A stretch of 64,000 bases of DNA from Linyphia triangularis. Its lineage: Eukaryota > Arthropoda > Arachnida > Araneae > Linyphiidae. The notes beneath the pieces are model-generated. The model ran no database searches and was not told where the DNA came from. It saw nothing but the letters and a program-made list of their open reading frames with translations. Positions 1-13,396 of this stretch are shown here, one piece after another. The stretch's first letter is position 1, and every line of letters starts with the position of its first letter. Made by a program: the position numbers and the translations under genes. The stretch is from positions 22,059,593-22,123,592 of the forward strand of contig OZ021731.1 in the NCBI GenBank assembly GCA_963978545.1. Reading direction: 5' to 3'.

Positions 1-865
1 ATTTATCATCAATAGAAAATAAAATATCAGATTTTATTTATGTTTGAAATCTATTTATCAATTTGAAAAGTAGCGTTAGTTAAATGTAACTTTGCTTTTA
101 CATCATTTGCCTTGGCAAAAAAAAAATAATCTTTAGCAAGAAATATTCCTTTATATTTGACTTTTACCTGCTCAAATTCTGTAGTCATGGTAGGCTTTAT
201 ACACAAATAACTTTCAATGACAAAAGAGCTTGTAAAATCCGGAGAAGCACATTGTATTATGTGATGCACCACACTTCAGTATATTTCAAGATTTTGTTTC
301 TGGTTTATACCGTCTGGTTTCCAAATTCTTTTGTAAATGTTATTAGTTGTGTAATATCACAGTTCCCAAAATGTGTATTGCATTAATTCTAGTAGATATT
401 TAAGCTGTATGCTAGTCATTTTGCAACAAAACTCTTATCAATTATACTTTACACGGGTCAAATGTTCTGAAAGCTTTTTGTTTGTAAGTTTAGTTAGCTT
501 TTGCATGGATGTATATAAGTGTTAAAAGTTTACTGTGAAATGTTTTATATTTTTTTAAAATTAGTGTGCAAAATTAAATAAATTTTCTGTAATCCTGTAA
601 TTAATGTCGATTTGCAAATTATTATATATATAAAAATATCACTAGCAATGACTCCTTTACTGTAACCACTCAAGCGAAAACTTGATTTCACATACGATTT
701 ACATTATATGCCATTTTTTTAATCACTTAAATTAAAAAACTTCTGTATTTTAATAACTATTTCTCAAAGATTAAACATACATTAGGACCTATTCCAATAT
801 AACACGATTAAACATTTTTCAAAGGAACAAAATACTTAATCTGGTGTCCAATCAGAAACCAATAT
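1..865. other. AT-rich stretch, no gene recognised
   Basis: I see no recognisable gene, RNA gene or complete mobile element here. The one open frame on the minus strand (51-272) has no family signature and no flanking splice signals. Confidence 0.5.
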
Positions 866-1312
866 GCTATAAAACTAGAGGTGTGGAACATTGTACAATT
901 TTCAATTGCATTATAACACTGGTCGCTGCATTTATATTTAATATGGATTAGTATAATTTACTGATTTCATTCATTAAAAAAAATGGCCAGTTTGGCGGTA
1001 TTGAACACCCCCTCACTAAATTAGTGAATAATATTCAATTCGGATAAGTGAAATGGGGAACAGTCGATGAGCAGTGCCCATCAACGACTGTGATAGATAA
1101 CTATGTTTGAGTTTAAAATTTTGTGCCTCCATCACCCTTTTACAGAAATTTTGAAAACGAAAATGTTGCGACACCTTAAAAGGTATTACCATAACAATTT
1201 TGATTACAATTATTCGAGCCGTTTTATAGTAATTGCTAAAAAATAAAATTTCAATGGTAGCTATCATAAGTGCTGTTTTGACGAAAACCTTAATAATGGG
1301 TCCCATGACTCC
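866..1312 (-). repeat. partial copy of ~0.7-kb interspersed repeat (family X)
   Basis: This block is the reverse complement of the 3' two-thirds of the repeats at 49535-50228 and 51297-52058. Shared landmarks are the GGGACCCATTATTAAGG-like start, the 'ttttcgtcaaaa' block, the 'ttttaaggtgt' block and the terminal 'tgttccacacct'. It carries no coding potential I can recognise. It is likely a non-autonomous DNA element, but its superfamily is unknown to me. Confidence 0.6.
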
Positions 1313-2446
1313 ACTTATTGTAAATAAAATTTTAAAATTGTAGATAAATTTATTTAGGAATCATTTTAACCTCAGACAAATACTTTCTAGACCATTTTTT
1401 TAATTCTAGATATTCCAAAAGGTGTAGAAAAGCAAAAAAAAAAAAAAAAAATTAACTGAACTTTCATTGACTTATATTACATATGGAGAAATTATAAGTA
1501 AAAATTCCTGGTCACCCATACTCTTACAATAATATAAACGTTAAAAAATTAAACTTAAGGAAATATAAACACAAAAAAGTAACTTGTTTATAAATTGAAG
1601 GAAAAAAATTTTACAGGTGGAAAATTAAATTTTTTCCTAACCTTATGTGAAATTTCTTTTGTCACATTTAACCCATTTACAACTGTTGGCAAGAAAACTT
1701 GTCAATCGACATTTTAGGGTTTTTTTTTTGCTAATAAATTGCGATTGTGGTTCCATTTAGTGATTTTTAAAAATCAAAATAATTTTCCAAAAAAACTGAA
1801 AAATTCAAAGTATACCTTAAATGATCTAAATAAACAAGGTAAAAGTTAAATACAATGACTGTTTATCCACTTCAGTCTTGAAGGGATTTAAGTTGTGAAT
1901 GTATAAGAATTTCAGTCCCTAGTTTAATTGCATTTAATTAAAAACTCTTGTCTTTAAGAATTGACAATTTACCTGTTTATGAGACAGCAAATAAATTTTT
2001 TTAGTATTTTTATGAAAAATCTAATTTGAAACACGTTCATAGCAGGTCTCTGGTAGGAAGATGGTAGAAGCTAGTTTCTCTACGCACATTTAGGCTTTGT
2101 TCTTAAGGAAGCCATCGTATATGTCTTGGAGTATAAATTTTTTTTACATTCATTAAGTTGTTATAGATAAACAAACAATTGAAATTCAACTTTAAGTTAA
2201 CGACTAAAAACATATATATATTTTGAGTCTAGGATGCTTTGTCTTAAATTCATGGATTATGATCAAACTTCAATTTGTTTCTATTATTGTATTTTATTGA
2301 AACTTCTTATAAAAGGGTTATTCCATTTGAAATGGCCTAATTTCAAATGTTTTTGGACCTCAATATCTGCTGAAGTATGGCTTTAAAAAATAAAATATTT
2401 TATTAAGCATAATAGTACTAAAAGATCATTAACAAATTTGAAGATA
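1313..2446. other. intergenic, nothing recognised
   Basis: AT-rich DNA with an A-run near 1435-1450. No coding region or element boundary was found. Confidence 0.4.
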
Positions 2447-2611
2447 CAGTAAAGCCCTGTAAACGCGAAGTCTATGGGAATGCTGAAATTGTTCACATTA
2501 ACCGAATTTCAAATTTAAACAAATAAATTAACGTTAAGTTTTAAGAACAGAGAACTACTTTTACTTCGCGTTAAACGGGAGTTCATGTTATGCGTTTACG
2601 GGGTTTGACTG
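2447..2611. mobile_element. 165-bp TA-flanked MITE (pogo/mariner-like ends)
   Basis: The terminal inverted repeats begin CAGTAAAGCCCTGTAAACGC on the left; the right end reads, on the other strand, CAGTCAAACCCCGTAAACGC. A TA dinucleotide flanks each end (2445-2446 and 2612-2613), the target duplication used by the Tc1/mariner/pogo group. The interior is short and non-coding, so this is a non-autonomous element. The CAGT...CCCGTAAAC pattern resembles pogo/Tigger ends, but no parent transposase is present in the window. Confidence 0.7.
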
Positions 2612-3084
2612 TATTTTTATTACTACTTTTGCTTTAAGTATTTATAAGCTAGTTTATAACTTTAAAGTGTAATATAAAAACACAGATATTTTACCTCAAA
2701 TTTTAAAGATTTTTTTATGACTGGCTTTATATCTGGTATAAAAATTTATGTTTTAAAGCTACGCTTTGTCAGATGTTGTAGTTGGAAAATATAAAGCAAT
2801 AGGTTTAAATGGCTGGCAATGCTTTTTAAATTTTTTATAAAACTGAAAAAATAAATTGATTCTTTTAAAACGAACACACTGCTTACATGATAATCCATAG
2901 TCATATGTAAATTACAAGAACATTACTTCCTTAAATAAAACTCTTTAGGTAAATGGATTCCAAGTCTATGAAAGATTATTAGATTCAGATTATTTTTTAA
3001 CACATTCAGATAACAGAAAAATAGAACTCATTAACAGAAAAAATTTATTCTAAAGCAACCACAGAATTTACTGAGTACTACATA

Positions 3085-4735
3085 TTAGTCAAATTTCGGT
3101 CTGATAAAGGAAGTATTATATCTATTTATTTTCTTTAACTCTCTTCTTTCTTCTATGATATCTTGTAGAGTTTTTGGTTTGGGATGATACCTAAGAGTGT
3201 GCAGAATTTTCTCAACATACTCTTTAGCGTCAAACTTATCAGCAGCCTCCACTTGAGTGAGTAACTCGGTGCGAAACTCTTGTTCTTTCCTCAATTCGCG
3301 CTTCGTTTTTATCTTCTCAAAAACAAACTTCATTCTTTTCCGCAGCTTCTTCAACTTGTGTTTTCTCATTTTCCTCCTGCGAATACGAATCATGCGAACC
3401 GCTTCTTTTTTTACGATTCTTTCTGATGCAGGTGGGTCAATGATTTTGATTTTGTTTAAATTGTCTTCGATGAGTACGGGGTTGATGTTTACATCTTGGT
3501 AAACTTTTAATGAATTGACAATGCTCGTTGGCATGTATAGCTTCTTGTGGAAGTTGTTAGTAACAAAGTCTACAAAACCTGAATTTTGAACTGAAGAGGC
3601 ATTTTTGTCGTTCAATAGACCAGCTTGAGGGATTTTTATTTCTTTCATAGAAGAGCAAGAGACATCCTTTGACACTGAATCAATCAGTCTAGAAGATCCT
3701 TGAAAGAGAAACAAAGGACAGTTTAAGAATTTGCATACAAATATAAGAGTAACACATAATTTAAAAGTTGCAGACTCGAAATAAAATGTCTAAATTTATA
3801 GACTGGGATCAGGATCTAAAACCTTTAACAAAAGCAGGATACTTAATCCCTTAACTCTATATTAACATAATGTTAACAAAATCGATTCTTTGATTTTATT
3901 ACCTTCCTACCATTACATAGAAATACATTTTTGGAATAATTTTAGAATTGATTTCCCGAGATTTCCGGGATGAAAAAGTTCACTGACAGGTCAGATAAAA
4001 ATAAAAAATTTAAAAACAAACTTATATTTTACAAAAAGGCAAAGGTAAACCATTAAAGCTAAACTTAAGGAAATTTATTATCATTAGTTATAGTTAGAAA
4101 ATGTGATTCCTTGCTCTGATGGAATGTCTGCTATTTAAGAATAATAGGATGCCACAAAAAATTCAAATCAACCAATGTCTAACCTATAAAATAATTTTCC
4201 AAGTTTGTAATAAAGAAAAACACCATAACAAGTATCTTTGTAAGTCTAATTTTGCAAACTACAGTATAAAACACAATATAAGTTTCCATTTAAAATACTT
4301 TTAAGAACACAAATCACTCGATAAATTTTAAACACAAAGCATTACATTGTCACCTTTACCTTGCCACTAATTTTTCCAGAAATACATGGAAAAGTTTCTT
4401 TGTGAAGCATTAAAAAAACGGTACTTTTCCGTTAAAGGGGGCCGTTGGTACTTCCAAGTATGGTAAAAGATTGTGCGCCAAAGTGATTTTCGCCAATAAA
4501 TGCCAGCAATCTTCAATTATTTAATAACAAGTGAACTGCCTATGGTTGCCATAATTTGGCGCAGAATCCGGGCCGTACTTGGAAGTGCAAATCGCTTCCT
4601 TTAACAGAAAAGTACCAAAAAACCACTTGCATAATACTTACTATCACTAGCAGGAACTATATGACCAGCTTTCACAACAGACAAGTATGACCATATTGGC
4701 TTTCCACACTTTGAGGTGAATTGCCTTAAAGCCAT
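3085..4735 (-). CDS. AURKAIP1: mitochondrial small-subunit ribosomal protein mS38 (AURKAIP1 homologue)
   Basis: Two coding exons on the minus strand: 4642-4735 (31 codons plus 1 nt, donor GTAAGT) and 3085-3698 (acceptor TTTCAAG), giving 235 residues. The split codon joins cleanly (A|GA). The N-terminus (MALRQFTSKCGKPIW) is basic and hydroxylated, as expected for a mitochondrial presequence. Residues about 131-173 form the very basic IRRRKMRKHKLKKLRKRMKF helix that defines the mS38 family, where it threads through the small mitoribosomal subunit. A further ~60 charged residues follow, similar in length to vertebrate tails. An acceptor directly before the ATG (exon start 4741) implies at least one upstream non-coding exon. 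The intron between the coding exons carries a MITE. The family call is firm. The vertebrate 'Aurora-A interacting' role should not be assumed here. Confidence 0.88.
4420..4616. mobile_element. 197-bp MITE with GGTACTT ends in AURKAIP1 intron
   Basis: The inverted repeats start GGTACTTTTC and end GAAAAGTACC, with a second shared block CACTTCCAAGTA/TACTTCCAAGTA further in. The flanks aaaaaaac and aaaaaacc agree at 7 of 8 positions, compatible with an 8-bp target duplication. It shares its GGTACTT terminus with the MITE at 19147-19314. It is non-coding and lies 20 bp from the first coding exon's donor. Confidence 0.65.
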
Positions 4736-5118
4736 AGCAAACTAAAAAAAGAGAAAGTGAGGATTCAGAATAATAAAATACATATCAAAAGTGACCATTT
4801 TGTCCCTAGAACTTCTATTATATGAACATTATCAGAGAGACACAACAAACTGAAAATTTTATAAGTTTAAATGAGCACTGTGAAATAGACACAGCACCAC
4901 AAAATTTGCATTAGGGCATGTTTTATTACATCCTTTTTATTCAGATTAGTTTAAAATTAACATTGTTAAAGGTAAACAGCACTTGTTGAAAAGCAGAGAT
5001 CTTTTGGAAAAAAATATAACTTCTAAATAGAATAATTTTAACGTGACGGGAAACAAATAAATTTTTGACCTCCAAAAAATATCACTTTTAATGTACAAAA
5101 ACGTCCCTAGATTAACTA

Positions 5119-5280
5119 GAGGTGTGGAACATCGCACAACTTTCAATTACATTTTAATATTAGTAATTGCTTTAACATTTGATATGGTGTTACAAGTTTA
5201 CTGATTTGAATAAAAATAGCCAGTTTGGCAATATTTTTGATAATAAATTTTACATGAGAAAAGAAATACCGCCGAAATGG
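5119..5280 (-). repeat. fragment of interspersed repeat family X
   Basis: It begins 'aggtgtggaacatcgcacaa', the terminal block shared with the copies at 866-1312 and 48187. It runs through the 'gccagtttggcaatattttt' block before similarity fades. Confidence 0.5.
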
Positions 5281-5791
5281 CGATGTTATTCGATCGACAT
5301 CACATTGTGTTTTCTTGTACGTGAAAAAGTTAGTCCCTTAGTACTTGGAAAATAATAACTGTTCCCTTTAAAACTCGTTATATTGAATTTAAGAGAATAG
5401 AAAACACACCAGCAGCCGATTACAAACATCGCTTTTGTCAGGTCTCTTTCACCAACGATTGCGCCAAAGAATCCGAAATATAAAAAACGGCATAGCGCCG
5501 TTATTATGAATTTGAAGAAAATATAGGTCGAATCAATGTAGGATATTGAGAACAATTGTAAAATATAGGACGTTTTTGCCGATCTAAAAAAAATACAGGA
5601 TTTATAGGATGTCTGCGACCCCTGTGAATTAGTTAAAAATTGGCATGTTTTTGAGGAACTACACAAACGAGAGGACAATGGGATCATGACAGATATGCAG
5701 AGATCATCATTATTCTCCAAGCCAGTAATATGGTAGCACCCTAGCACAAGGTTTCCCCAGAAATCATAGACTGAAAACCAAGGACTTTTAA

Positions 5792-6019
5792 CCCACTGAC
5801 GGTCATGCACGTATATATACGTCATTTGATCCCCAGTTTTTCCAGCAATAAGTAACATTTTTAAATTTAAAATAAAATATTTTTATTAGGATGATAGTTT
5901 ATAACCTATCTAAAACCAAATAAATAAAAAAATATATATTTGAATTAAAAATACAATTTAAAAATTATTGCAGGGAAAACAACAGTAGAATTTCGCCCAT
6001 TCCCATGACCATCAGTGGG
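5792..6019. mobile_element. 228-bp piggyBac-type MITE (copy 1)
   Basis: A TTAA tetranucleotide lies on each side (5788-5791 and 6020-6023). The ends are CCCACTGACGGTCATG and, inverted, CCCACTGATGGTCATG. CCC-starting inverted repeats with TTAA duplications are the hallmark of piggyBac elements. The interior is AT-rich and non-coding, so the element is non-autonomous. A second copy is at 17781-18044. Confidence 0.8.
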
Positions 6020-6023
6020 TTAA

Positions 6024-9000
6024 GGACCTTCAAAAATTTGTTTTCATTCATCAGGTCTTTAGTTTGTGAGATTACAGCTGCTTTGCCCAAAGCATTAATC
6101 AGGGACGAGAGAGATCAGAGAGCAAAAAGGAGGAAATTAAAAATTTGTTAAAAAAGCAAGCAGAAGGGACGATACCCAAAAGTTTCATCAAAAAAGCTTG
6201 CGGAAGGAATACACAAAAATTCAACAAAAAAGTATGCAGGAAGGATGATTTAATTATTTTAAAGATATAATGAAATTTCTCATACTATATAATAATTACA
6301 TTTCAAATATTAGGAGCTTGTGAAGTAATCTGTGAGGAAAGGGCAACTAAGAGGGAAAATCCTTAGTTTAGACATGAGGAAAAGTATATTTTTAGCAGGA
6401 AAAACTGGTTCAGATCAGAAAAATGGAGATCCTTGAAACAGGGACAAAGAGAAGGCAAATGTTACATTAAAAAAAAAAAAAAGGAGGAAATCCTCCAAAA
6501 CGAGGAAAACTCTCATCCCTGATTAATATCAAAATCTTTCACGTACACTTTGCATTTTGCCTTATCAACAGACTTTGATGATGGTCTTTGATTTATTCGC
6601 TTGCAAACACTAATCTCACATGTTCGTCTCATAGAGCACATAGTGTAACTAAAACCATTCGATTTCTACTCTACCAATCAGAGCAAATATGTTATTAACA
6701 TTAAAAGCAACAGTTTCCTATTATTCTTATTCTCTTAGTTTGGGATTCTTCACCTATTTAGTAAAAATGGACAGATACACTACAGAACAAACTTAGATTT
6801 GTGTCAAATCTGTAAATATCTATAATTATAAAGCTGGTAATTGTTTTGAACAGAACGCAGGAGATAATATAAGATTACAATTGGTAAGGTTACAATTTGA
6901 ACACATTTAGCAGTCAAAGAAATTTACAAGAAATCGCATGTTTCCTAAAGTGAATGTGAACCAGTCTCCAATACGGCGGAGGCCGACTCGGCACTTATTA
7001 TCATATTTCCAAGTTTTTAGCTGAATGGCTCGGATGGGAAACGGATAATGGTGCATTAGAAATCTGTTTAATGCAATATATTGCTATAAAACTTTTTAAA
7101 TATTGCTTACATTGTACAAAACAGAATTTAAGGCATTGTGTAAAATTCTCTGGGAAATAAATTCAGAGTGTAAAACAAGGGAAAATACTCACATTTTGTA
7201 TACTTTATTTTTTACAAAAACAAAATAAACAATTTTAAGTTACGGTTGCAGACAATAAGGTGAGATTAAATAAGGCTTGCATACCTGACGTCATAGGTTC
7301 ATAAAAAATCTGCGTTTGAGAGTCCATAGAGTTGTTAAATTTCATAAGTTTGTGGATAATCATTTCATGGGTAGAATAATTTTCAGGTCATGGCAGGGCC
7401 GTAGACAGGGGGGACTCCCGGGACAACCCCCGCCCCCGAATTTTGTGTGAAATCTTGTTGTACCACTTCCCCTTCTTTTTTTGTGTAACTTGTCATGTGT
7501 ATTTAATCAAATCTTCGACCATGCCCCCCCCCCCCCCCAAAAAAAAAATCCTGTCCGCGGGCTTATGTCATGGGGTGCAGAAGGCCCCAAAGAGAGCGCA
7601 CCCTTTCCTCTTACCGTCGGCACCCATAAGCCATTTTTTTATTTGAAAGTTTTAAAAGAGTAACAAGTATAAAATAACTTATACATGCAAATTCAATATT
7701 CGAATAAACAGACTTTGTGTGAACTAACAGATTTTATGTAAAAAAATTGAAGTTGGAATCATACTGTCCCAAAAGTGTATGGAATTTCATAGTTTTGATT
7801 TTCAAATAATTTGGAAAACTCGATTAGGAATAATGAAAATTAGAGTGTGGAGAAATTCTGGCTTAAAAAAAGAATAATTATGTTTAATTTACAACTTCAA
7901 CTCTCGCACCATTGTAAATTGACGACCACATCAGCCATAGCGGTCTAATTATCTTCAAAACCTTTTGAGCTATTGAAGGTAAATGTACTCCCTATATAGC
8001 ATGAAAGAAGTCTCCTTTAACAGATCAATCGAAATTAATACTATTTACAAGGCCGTTGCATGCTCAGATGATCACCAGGAATGTGCTTGAATGCCATTTA
8101 TTTCGATTTAGAAAGTTGTTACGATAAAATAACGGTAGTTAGAGGTTTGAATAACGCAGTAGTGGCTCGTGGTACAGCCGGGCTGCATCTAAATTTATTT
8201 GTTCAAAACTAAAATTATATATTTTATTAATTTTTTTTTAAATGAAGAAGAAATTTCTACAAGTGTAAAAAAATCCGATAAATAGCAAACCCGTTGCCCG
8301 TTGACTCAATTCGGGAGGGAAAAAAAACCCAAACTTCCGTTCTTCGACCGAACAGCAGCCAGTTCGAGAACTTTCCATTTGACAGTAAAGTTGTCATGAA
8401 AATCCATAGAACCCAATAGAATTTTTCTTTCCATGCATTGTAGCCCGTTCGGCCGTTTTCAACTATTTATCTGTATTTACGAATTTGATAAATTGGCTAT
8501 TTTGAATCAGTCATCTTGGTATGAGCTTTTCCCGCATGATTATGTGGTATGCACTTACAAAAGTTGTTTTGTTGGCCATGTTTGATCGTCGGAATTATAA
8601 AAAGAGTTTGGAATAGTGCTGGATATGATTAACTGCAATCACATGTTGTCACATATATTAACCCATTTGCATGTTTCCGGCTGCCCTAAAATTTTCGATA
8701 AAGGGTCGCCACTGTATAATTGGACTTATCAACAAAACAAAATCATGTGACTATAATCCTTTTGATTATAAATTAGGGATCAGGCGATTTAGAGGCAATA
8801 CCCAGATCGACCATCGAATTTGTTCAAGAATAGTTCTCTTATAATTACAAATTATCGGTTGAAGTTGAGCATATTTTTGAAGATGAAAATCAGAATGCAC
8901 CCCTCAAAAACTTAATGTAGAACTCGATTATACCGTCTACTCCAATTTCAAAGCATGAATTAATTGCTAGCATTTTTAATTTTTTTATTGTACGCTAATG

Positions 9001-9824
9001 CGATACAAAATATTATAAAAGTCTATAAAAATGAATTCGAAATCAATATTTCAAGGTGGCAGCAAACACATTCGCAGAAAAAAAAATTCTAGTTAAATTA
9101 TAATCATGGAGAACTCAGCACAGGAATCCAACCTATAACATCTCAAGACCAAAACTTACCACCTGATAAAAGGTGCCATAATATGAGAGGTAGAAGTAGT
9201 TTAATTTTGCAAATTTTTTTTTTTTTTTTATGAACTTAATTCAATTGAGATTTTTTGTGTCAAGCACTATGTAGTCACAAACAGCTTCTCACAAATTACT
9301 AGCATTTGCATCTTGAACCTTGTTCTGTAGTAATACCTCTGAAACCATTATGAAATCCATTAGTAGGTAGTGCATGTACTTAGTAGAGTTCGTTTTAGTT
9401 GAGGAAATGAAGAAGTACACCAGCAGATCTAGAACAGTGGAAAGACTGCTGTCATGGCAGCACTTTTTGGATATTTTCAGGGGCCAAGTGGCCTTTGGGA
9501 GGCTGGTTGTAACACGAATCATGTCGAAGCGTTACTTCTCCCACATTTGACCACCCATGATTTGTCTGACAACATTTTTGGCACTTGAAGAAAAGGGAGG
9601 GGGGAATTATCTGTAAGCTTAGCTCGTGAAGCATCAAAAACTAGGATATTTACACAGTAACTTGGCAGAAGACGACAAAAAAAAAAAAAAAAAAAAAGAA
9701 AGAAAGAAAAAAAAAAAAAAAAAAAAACCCTGTCATAATTGAGAACTAGAAATGGAAAACGACCTAAGATAAAACAAGAAAATGTTTCAGGTGAGCCAAA
9801 AAATTAAAAACACTCGCATTGGTA
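6024..9824. other. intergenic region upstream of AURKAIP1
   Basis: No coding exon recognised. A GC-richer segment at about 8280-8480 could be the promoter and first non-coding exon of AURKAIP1; this is inference from position only. At 7393 a sequence starting CAGGGCCGTAGACAGGGGGG looks like one hAT-type terminus, but I found no partner end. Long A-, C- and T-runs occur at 7523-7550, 9219 and 9678-9727. Confidence 0.35.
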
Positions 9825-10020
9825 CTTAAGGTTATGACTATGAACCATCGGATTGGTTGGTTGTTTTCAGATTATCTGGCGCCGTCAGCAACACGTGGGC
9901 TATAATGCGCCGAAACGTTCGTTAGATAAGCCAACATACATTTACAAACATCCATGCCTAACACGTGACTCGAACCCGCAACCTCGCGGTCTATAGAAGC
10001 TAGCACGCTAACCTTTTATA
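9825..10020 (-). repeat. tRNA-derived SINE (family 1)
   Basis: Read on the minus strand, it starts with a tRNA-like head. An A-box-like GGTTAGCGTGCTAGCTTC is followed at tRNA-like spacing by the B box GGTTCGAGTCA. A tRNA-unrelated body follows. The head is flanked by no tRNA 3' half, so it is a SINE rather than a functional tRNA gene. Boundaries are approximate because no target duplication was identified. Confidence 0.6.
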
Positions 10021-10331
10021 CCGTTTGGTGGGGGTTAACCAGATTGAATTTGAACAATTGCTACTGGAGTTCGCACTTTGGGAGTTCTCCACTTCGTTTA
10101 GCTTGGTCTTGAGGACATTTTTCCGTAAAAAAAAAGGTTTCTTTTGATTTTTGACGTACTTTTTAGGTCGTTTTGCATTTTTAGTCCTCAGTTATTTTGC
10201 CTACTTTTAAATTAAGCAAGAACCATTTCAGTAAAAGTGTTCAGATGTTCTGTTACACACTTTCTATGGTGAAATTTGTCTTAAAATATGTTTGAGTGTA
10301 CTAAAATATTAATTTTTAATAGTGCTCTATA

Positions 10332-10612
10332 CTAAAACTAAACTCAGTGGCGTGACTTCCCCGTGGGGGACCTTGGACAGCTGTGCCCAATCCAGCTTAC
10401 TTGACCATGGGTCCTGGGGTACCATACAGCAATGTTCAGGTCAGATGGTAAGTCTGACGCGGAACCCCCCAGTGTTTAGTTCCCAAGCATGCTTGGTCTC
10501 ATTTTATTAACCCACTTATAAGGGATGAAAGGTTGAGTCAACCTTGCCCAGTCCGGGAATCGAACTGCAGGTAGTGGCGTTGCAGCGCAATGCGTTACCA
10601 CTACGCCAGTGG
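10332..10612 (-). repeat. tRNA-derived SINE (family 2) with 8-bp target duplication
   Basis: On the minus strand the element begins GAGCCCACTGGCGTAGTGGT, an A-box-like head. It continues to the B box GTTCGATTCCCGG and a body containing CAGTGTTTAGTTCCC on the opposite strand, and ends in a TTTAGTTTTAG tail. Flanks GCTCTATA are duplicated exactly (10324-10331 and 10613-10620). A second, diverged copy lies at 37416-37675 inside a hAT element. Confidence 0.8.
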
Positions 10613-12145
10613 GCTCTATAGTTCATTTTAAATGCTAACTCCTCAAATATTTAGCCGGACCCACGTCCGAGTAGGGTGGTAGATTTTCTTGCTTCGACTT
10701 ATGAGACGTGACGTGAATGCTGGACTTTCCACTTGAAAGGAATTGAACTTTTCACACAGTGACTATTTTCAGTACTCTATTATGTCTTGATTTTATGATG
10801 TACTGGTACAGTAAAATCGATTAAATTTTTTTTTTATTTTTTTTTTTAACAATTTGTTTTTACTGAGCTAAAAACTGAAATTAATCATTTATTAAATTGT
10901 AATGTAATTAAAAAATAATAAACTGTCATAGGAATTTGATAAATGTTAGGAATTTTTTATGCCGTGTCTTATTGCTAATTATTTAAACAGGAGTTGCAGG
11001 AAATTATGAAAAGTGCAAATTATTTCGAAAATCATTACAACATTTTGAAGAAAAAAATTGTTTAGCAAGTTGAACCCATAAAAAATATAAAAACTTATTG
11101 CATATAATGGTCTTGCTTATTTTTTGTCTTGTTAATTTGAAATGCTTCATCATTAATCTGTCTTGAAGTATGTATTAAATTGAATCCTTCAAATCCAGTA
11201 TATAATGGGTATCATGTTTTAATTTTAAACTTGATTGAACTTTTAAAGATGTTTAAATAGAAATAAAGTATATATTTTATGTCTGAACTGATTAAAACAA
11301 ATTTTGCTTTAAATTTTTTTTACTATCGCTATTCAATAAGTGTCTGCGATTCGCCCGGAAGACATAATACAAATTTATAGGTAATGAAATTATAAGTTCC
11401 AATAGCATTGCATTTGCTTAAAAGCTTTCATTTAGCTTTGAAACACAATTTAAAGTATTTAATTTTTTCCCTCTTCTAATTATAGTCTTTCATAAGAGCT
11501 TCAGAAAAAATTAGGGGGATGATATTCCAATTTTTTTCCCTCTAAAAAATATATACAGATCCATCATAGTGGCTAAAAAAATCCAGGAAAAAAAGTTAAT
11601 CGATACATTTCTAAAAAATTCCCTGACTTTACGGCTAACTTTTTTTCATATTTCCCCAACTTTTCCAGACGTGCAGACACCCTGATCCAATACTGCTAAT
11701 TTAAAAAAAATAGCTTTTGTAGTAATGAAAAGTTTTAATTATTCCTTAACATTAAACTTTTAACAATTACTACAATTCTCCGGAAAAAGATGCCAAAATA
11801 CAGATGAACTGGAAAACGTACTTGCAGAACAAAGAAATTTTGAAAATTGACATTTCTCGTTTTTTGTTTCAGAATCAGAAAGCTCCCCGACATTTCCAGG
11901 TTCTGTGGCCACTCTGCATCAAGTTAAACCTTACAGGATTAATATGTATTTGAATACGAAGTCAAAAAACTTGCCAAGAAATAATGAGATGTTTAATTTT
12001 TTTATTACTTCTTAACTACACAAGTTCAAGAAAAATTAAGTCTTTTGACTTGAAGAACCAACTGCAAAAGTTTTTGAGTAAAGAAATATTTACTAGATTA
12101 ATAAATATTGGATATGCTAATTTTGGTGTACTTTAATTTGCAGTC
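10613..12145. other. intergenic downstream of PEX5, nothing recognised
   Basis: AT-rich and non-coding. Stretches near 11530-11690 and 11870-11930 contain repeated 'ttccctgac(a)tttccag' wording that recurs near 20745-20805 and 25219-25290. This suggests degraded copies of one interspersed repeat. Confidence 0.35.
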
Positions 12146-12390
12146 AAGGCTATTTATACACATTTTCAGATAAGGTTATTTATACACATTTTCAGATAAG
12201 GTTATTTATACACATTTTCAGATAAGGTTATTTATACACATATCTAGGAATATACCTTATCTAGATAAGGCTATTCATAGATGTTTATAGATAAGGCTAT
12301 TTATATACGTTTCTCTTTCAAGATAAGGTTATCTATATACGTTTCTCTTTCTAGATAAGGTTACTTGTACACATTTCTAGATAAGGCTGT
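12146..12390 (+). repeat. 26-bp minisatellite
   Basis: Units of the type TTATTTATACACATTTTCAGATAAGG repeat with exact 26-bp spacing (CAGATAAGG at 12167, 12193 and 12219). They then degrade into 'agataaggctatttata' variants to about 12390. Confidence 0.8.
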
Positions 12391-12589
12391 ATATCTACAC
12401 ATTTGTAGAAAAAGCTATTATTAGCTGTTCAAAAACACACTATGATGCCCCATTAGTCAGTTTTGAGAAAAATTAAGGAGCAAAGAGAGGACTTGAGATA
12501 GATTAATATGTAAACACTTGTGAAAACTGCATTTATTTCCAAACATATTCCATTTCCATTTATTTCCAAATACTGCAAAAAACCCAGTT

Positions 12590-13100
12590 CCAATTGACAA
12601 TTCACGCATTTTTTAAAAACTAGTGAAGATCGTTTATTTAAGAAGAATTTCTTTCGGATTTAAAATATTTATACCAAAGTTCTTTAAGAGAAATAGTTAT
12701 TTAAATATTAAGAAAAGAAAATGTCCCAAAACCAGTCTGATTAAAACACTCAACAAAATCTGTGACGTCAAAATTTCCTTCCGTTTCTATGGTTTCCGTC
12801 AAATAGTTGGGTTGATTTGGTAGACCATTGCCATATCCCATACAGGTTGATGCCATTTGTGAGAAACTTGCAAAACTGGTTTCCGCTGCTGCATTTCAAG
12901 CTAAAATGTTTGGGTCTCTTGACGTCACATTCAATTCTAGCCGAATGAATCATTTTCTCGCCAACATCTAACAAGGGAACTTGGATTGCAAATTAAAAAA
13001 AAAAAAAAAGCACATTGAGCAGAAATTTTAGTGTTTTGGCCTTTTCGAAACATTTAGAATTGAATAAATTTTTTTAAAAAAAGTGGAAACTATCCATTAT
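12590..13100 (-). mobile_element. ~0.5-kb MITE family M, copy 1
   Basis: The ends carry degraded AATGGACAATT-type inverted repeats ('caattgacaattcacgcat' and 'ggaaactatccatta'). The core matches the copies at 26113-26659 and 48671-49134, including CTTGCAAAACTGGTTTCCGC and TGACGTCACATTCAATTC, in inverted orientation relative to those copies. It is non-coding: the reading frames through the core are not maintained between copies. Confidence 0.65.
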
Positions 13101-13396
13101 GAAATATTTTACAGCTTATACAGAAATAACAATACAAAGTTAAAAAAAAAAGAAAATTTATTACTTTTGAAATTTTTACAGGAGTTGCATAATAATTCAA
13201 AATCTCAATCGACGGAACAAGGTAAAGAACGAGTGCTAGTCAGTAATGTTTTTTATAACAGCTATTGTACTTGAGTTAATAATGTTTGTAAATGTAACCT
13301 CACATCTCTCCAAAGGGGCAGAAGATATTCAAATAGTTGACAAGTCTATAATGAATATAACTATATTTAAATAGCTGAATTTATATATAATTTTAG

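Noticed and set aside
3257..3502. Plus-strand ORF opposite the AURKAIP1 exon
   Set aside because: It is antisense to a confidently identified coding exon, and its Ser/Phe/Leu-rich translation matches nothing.
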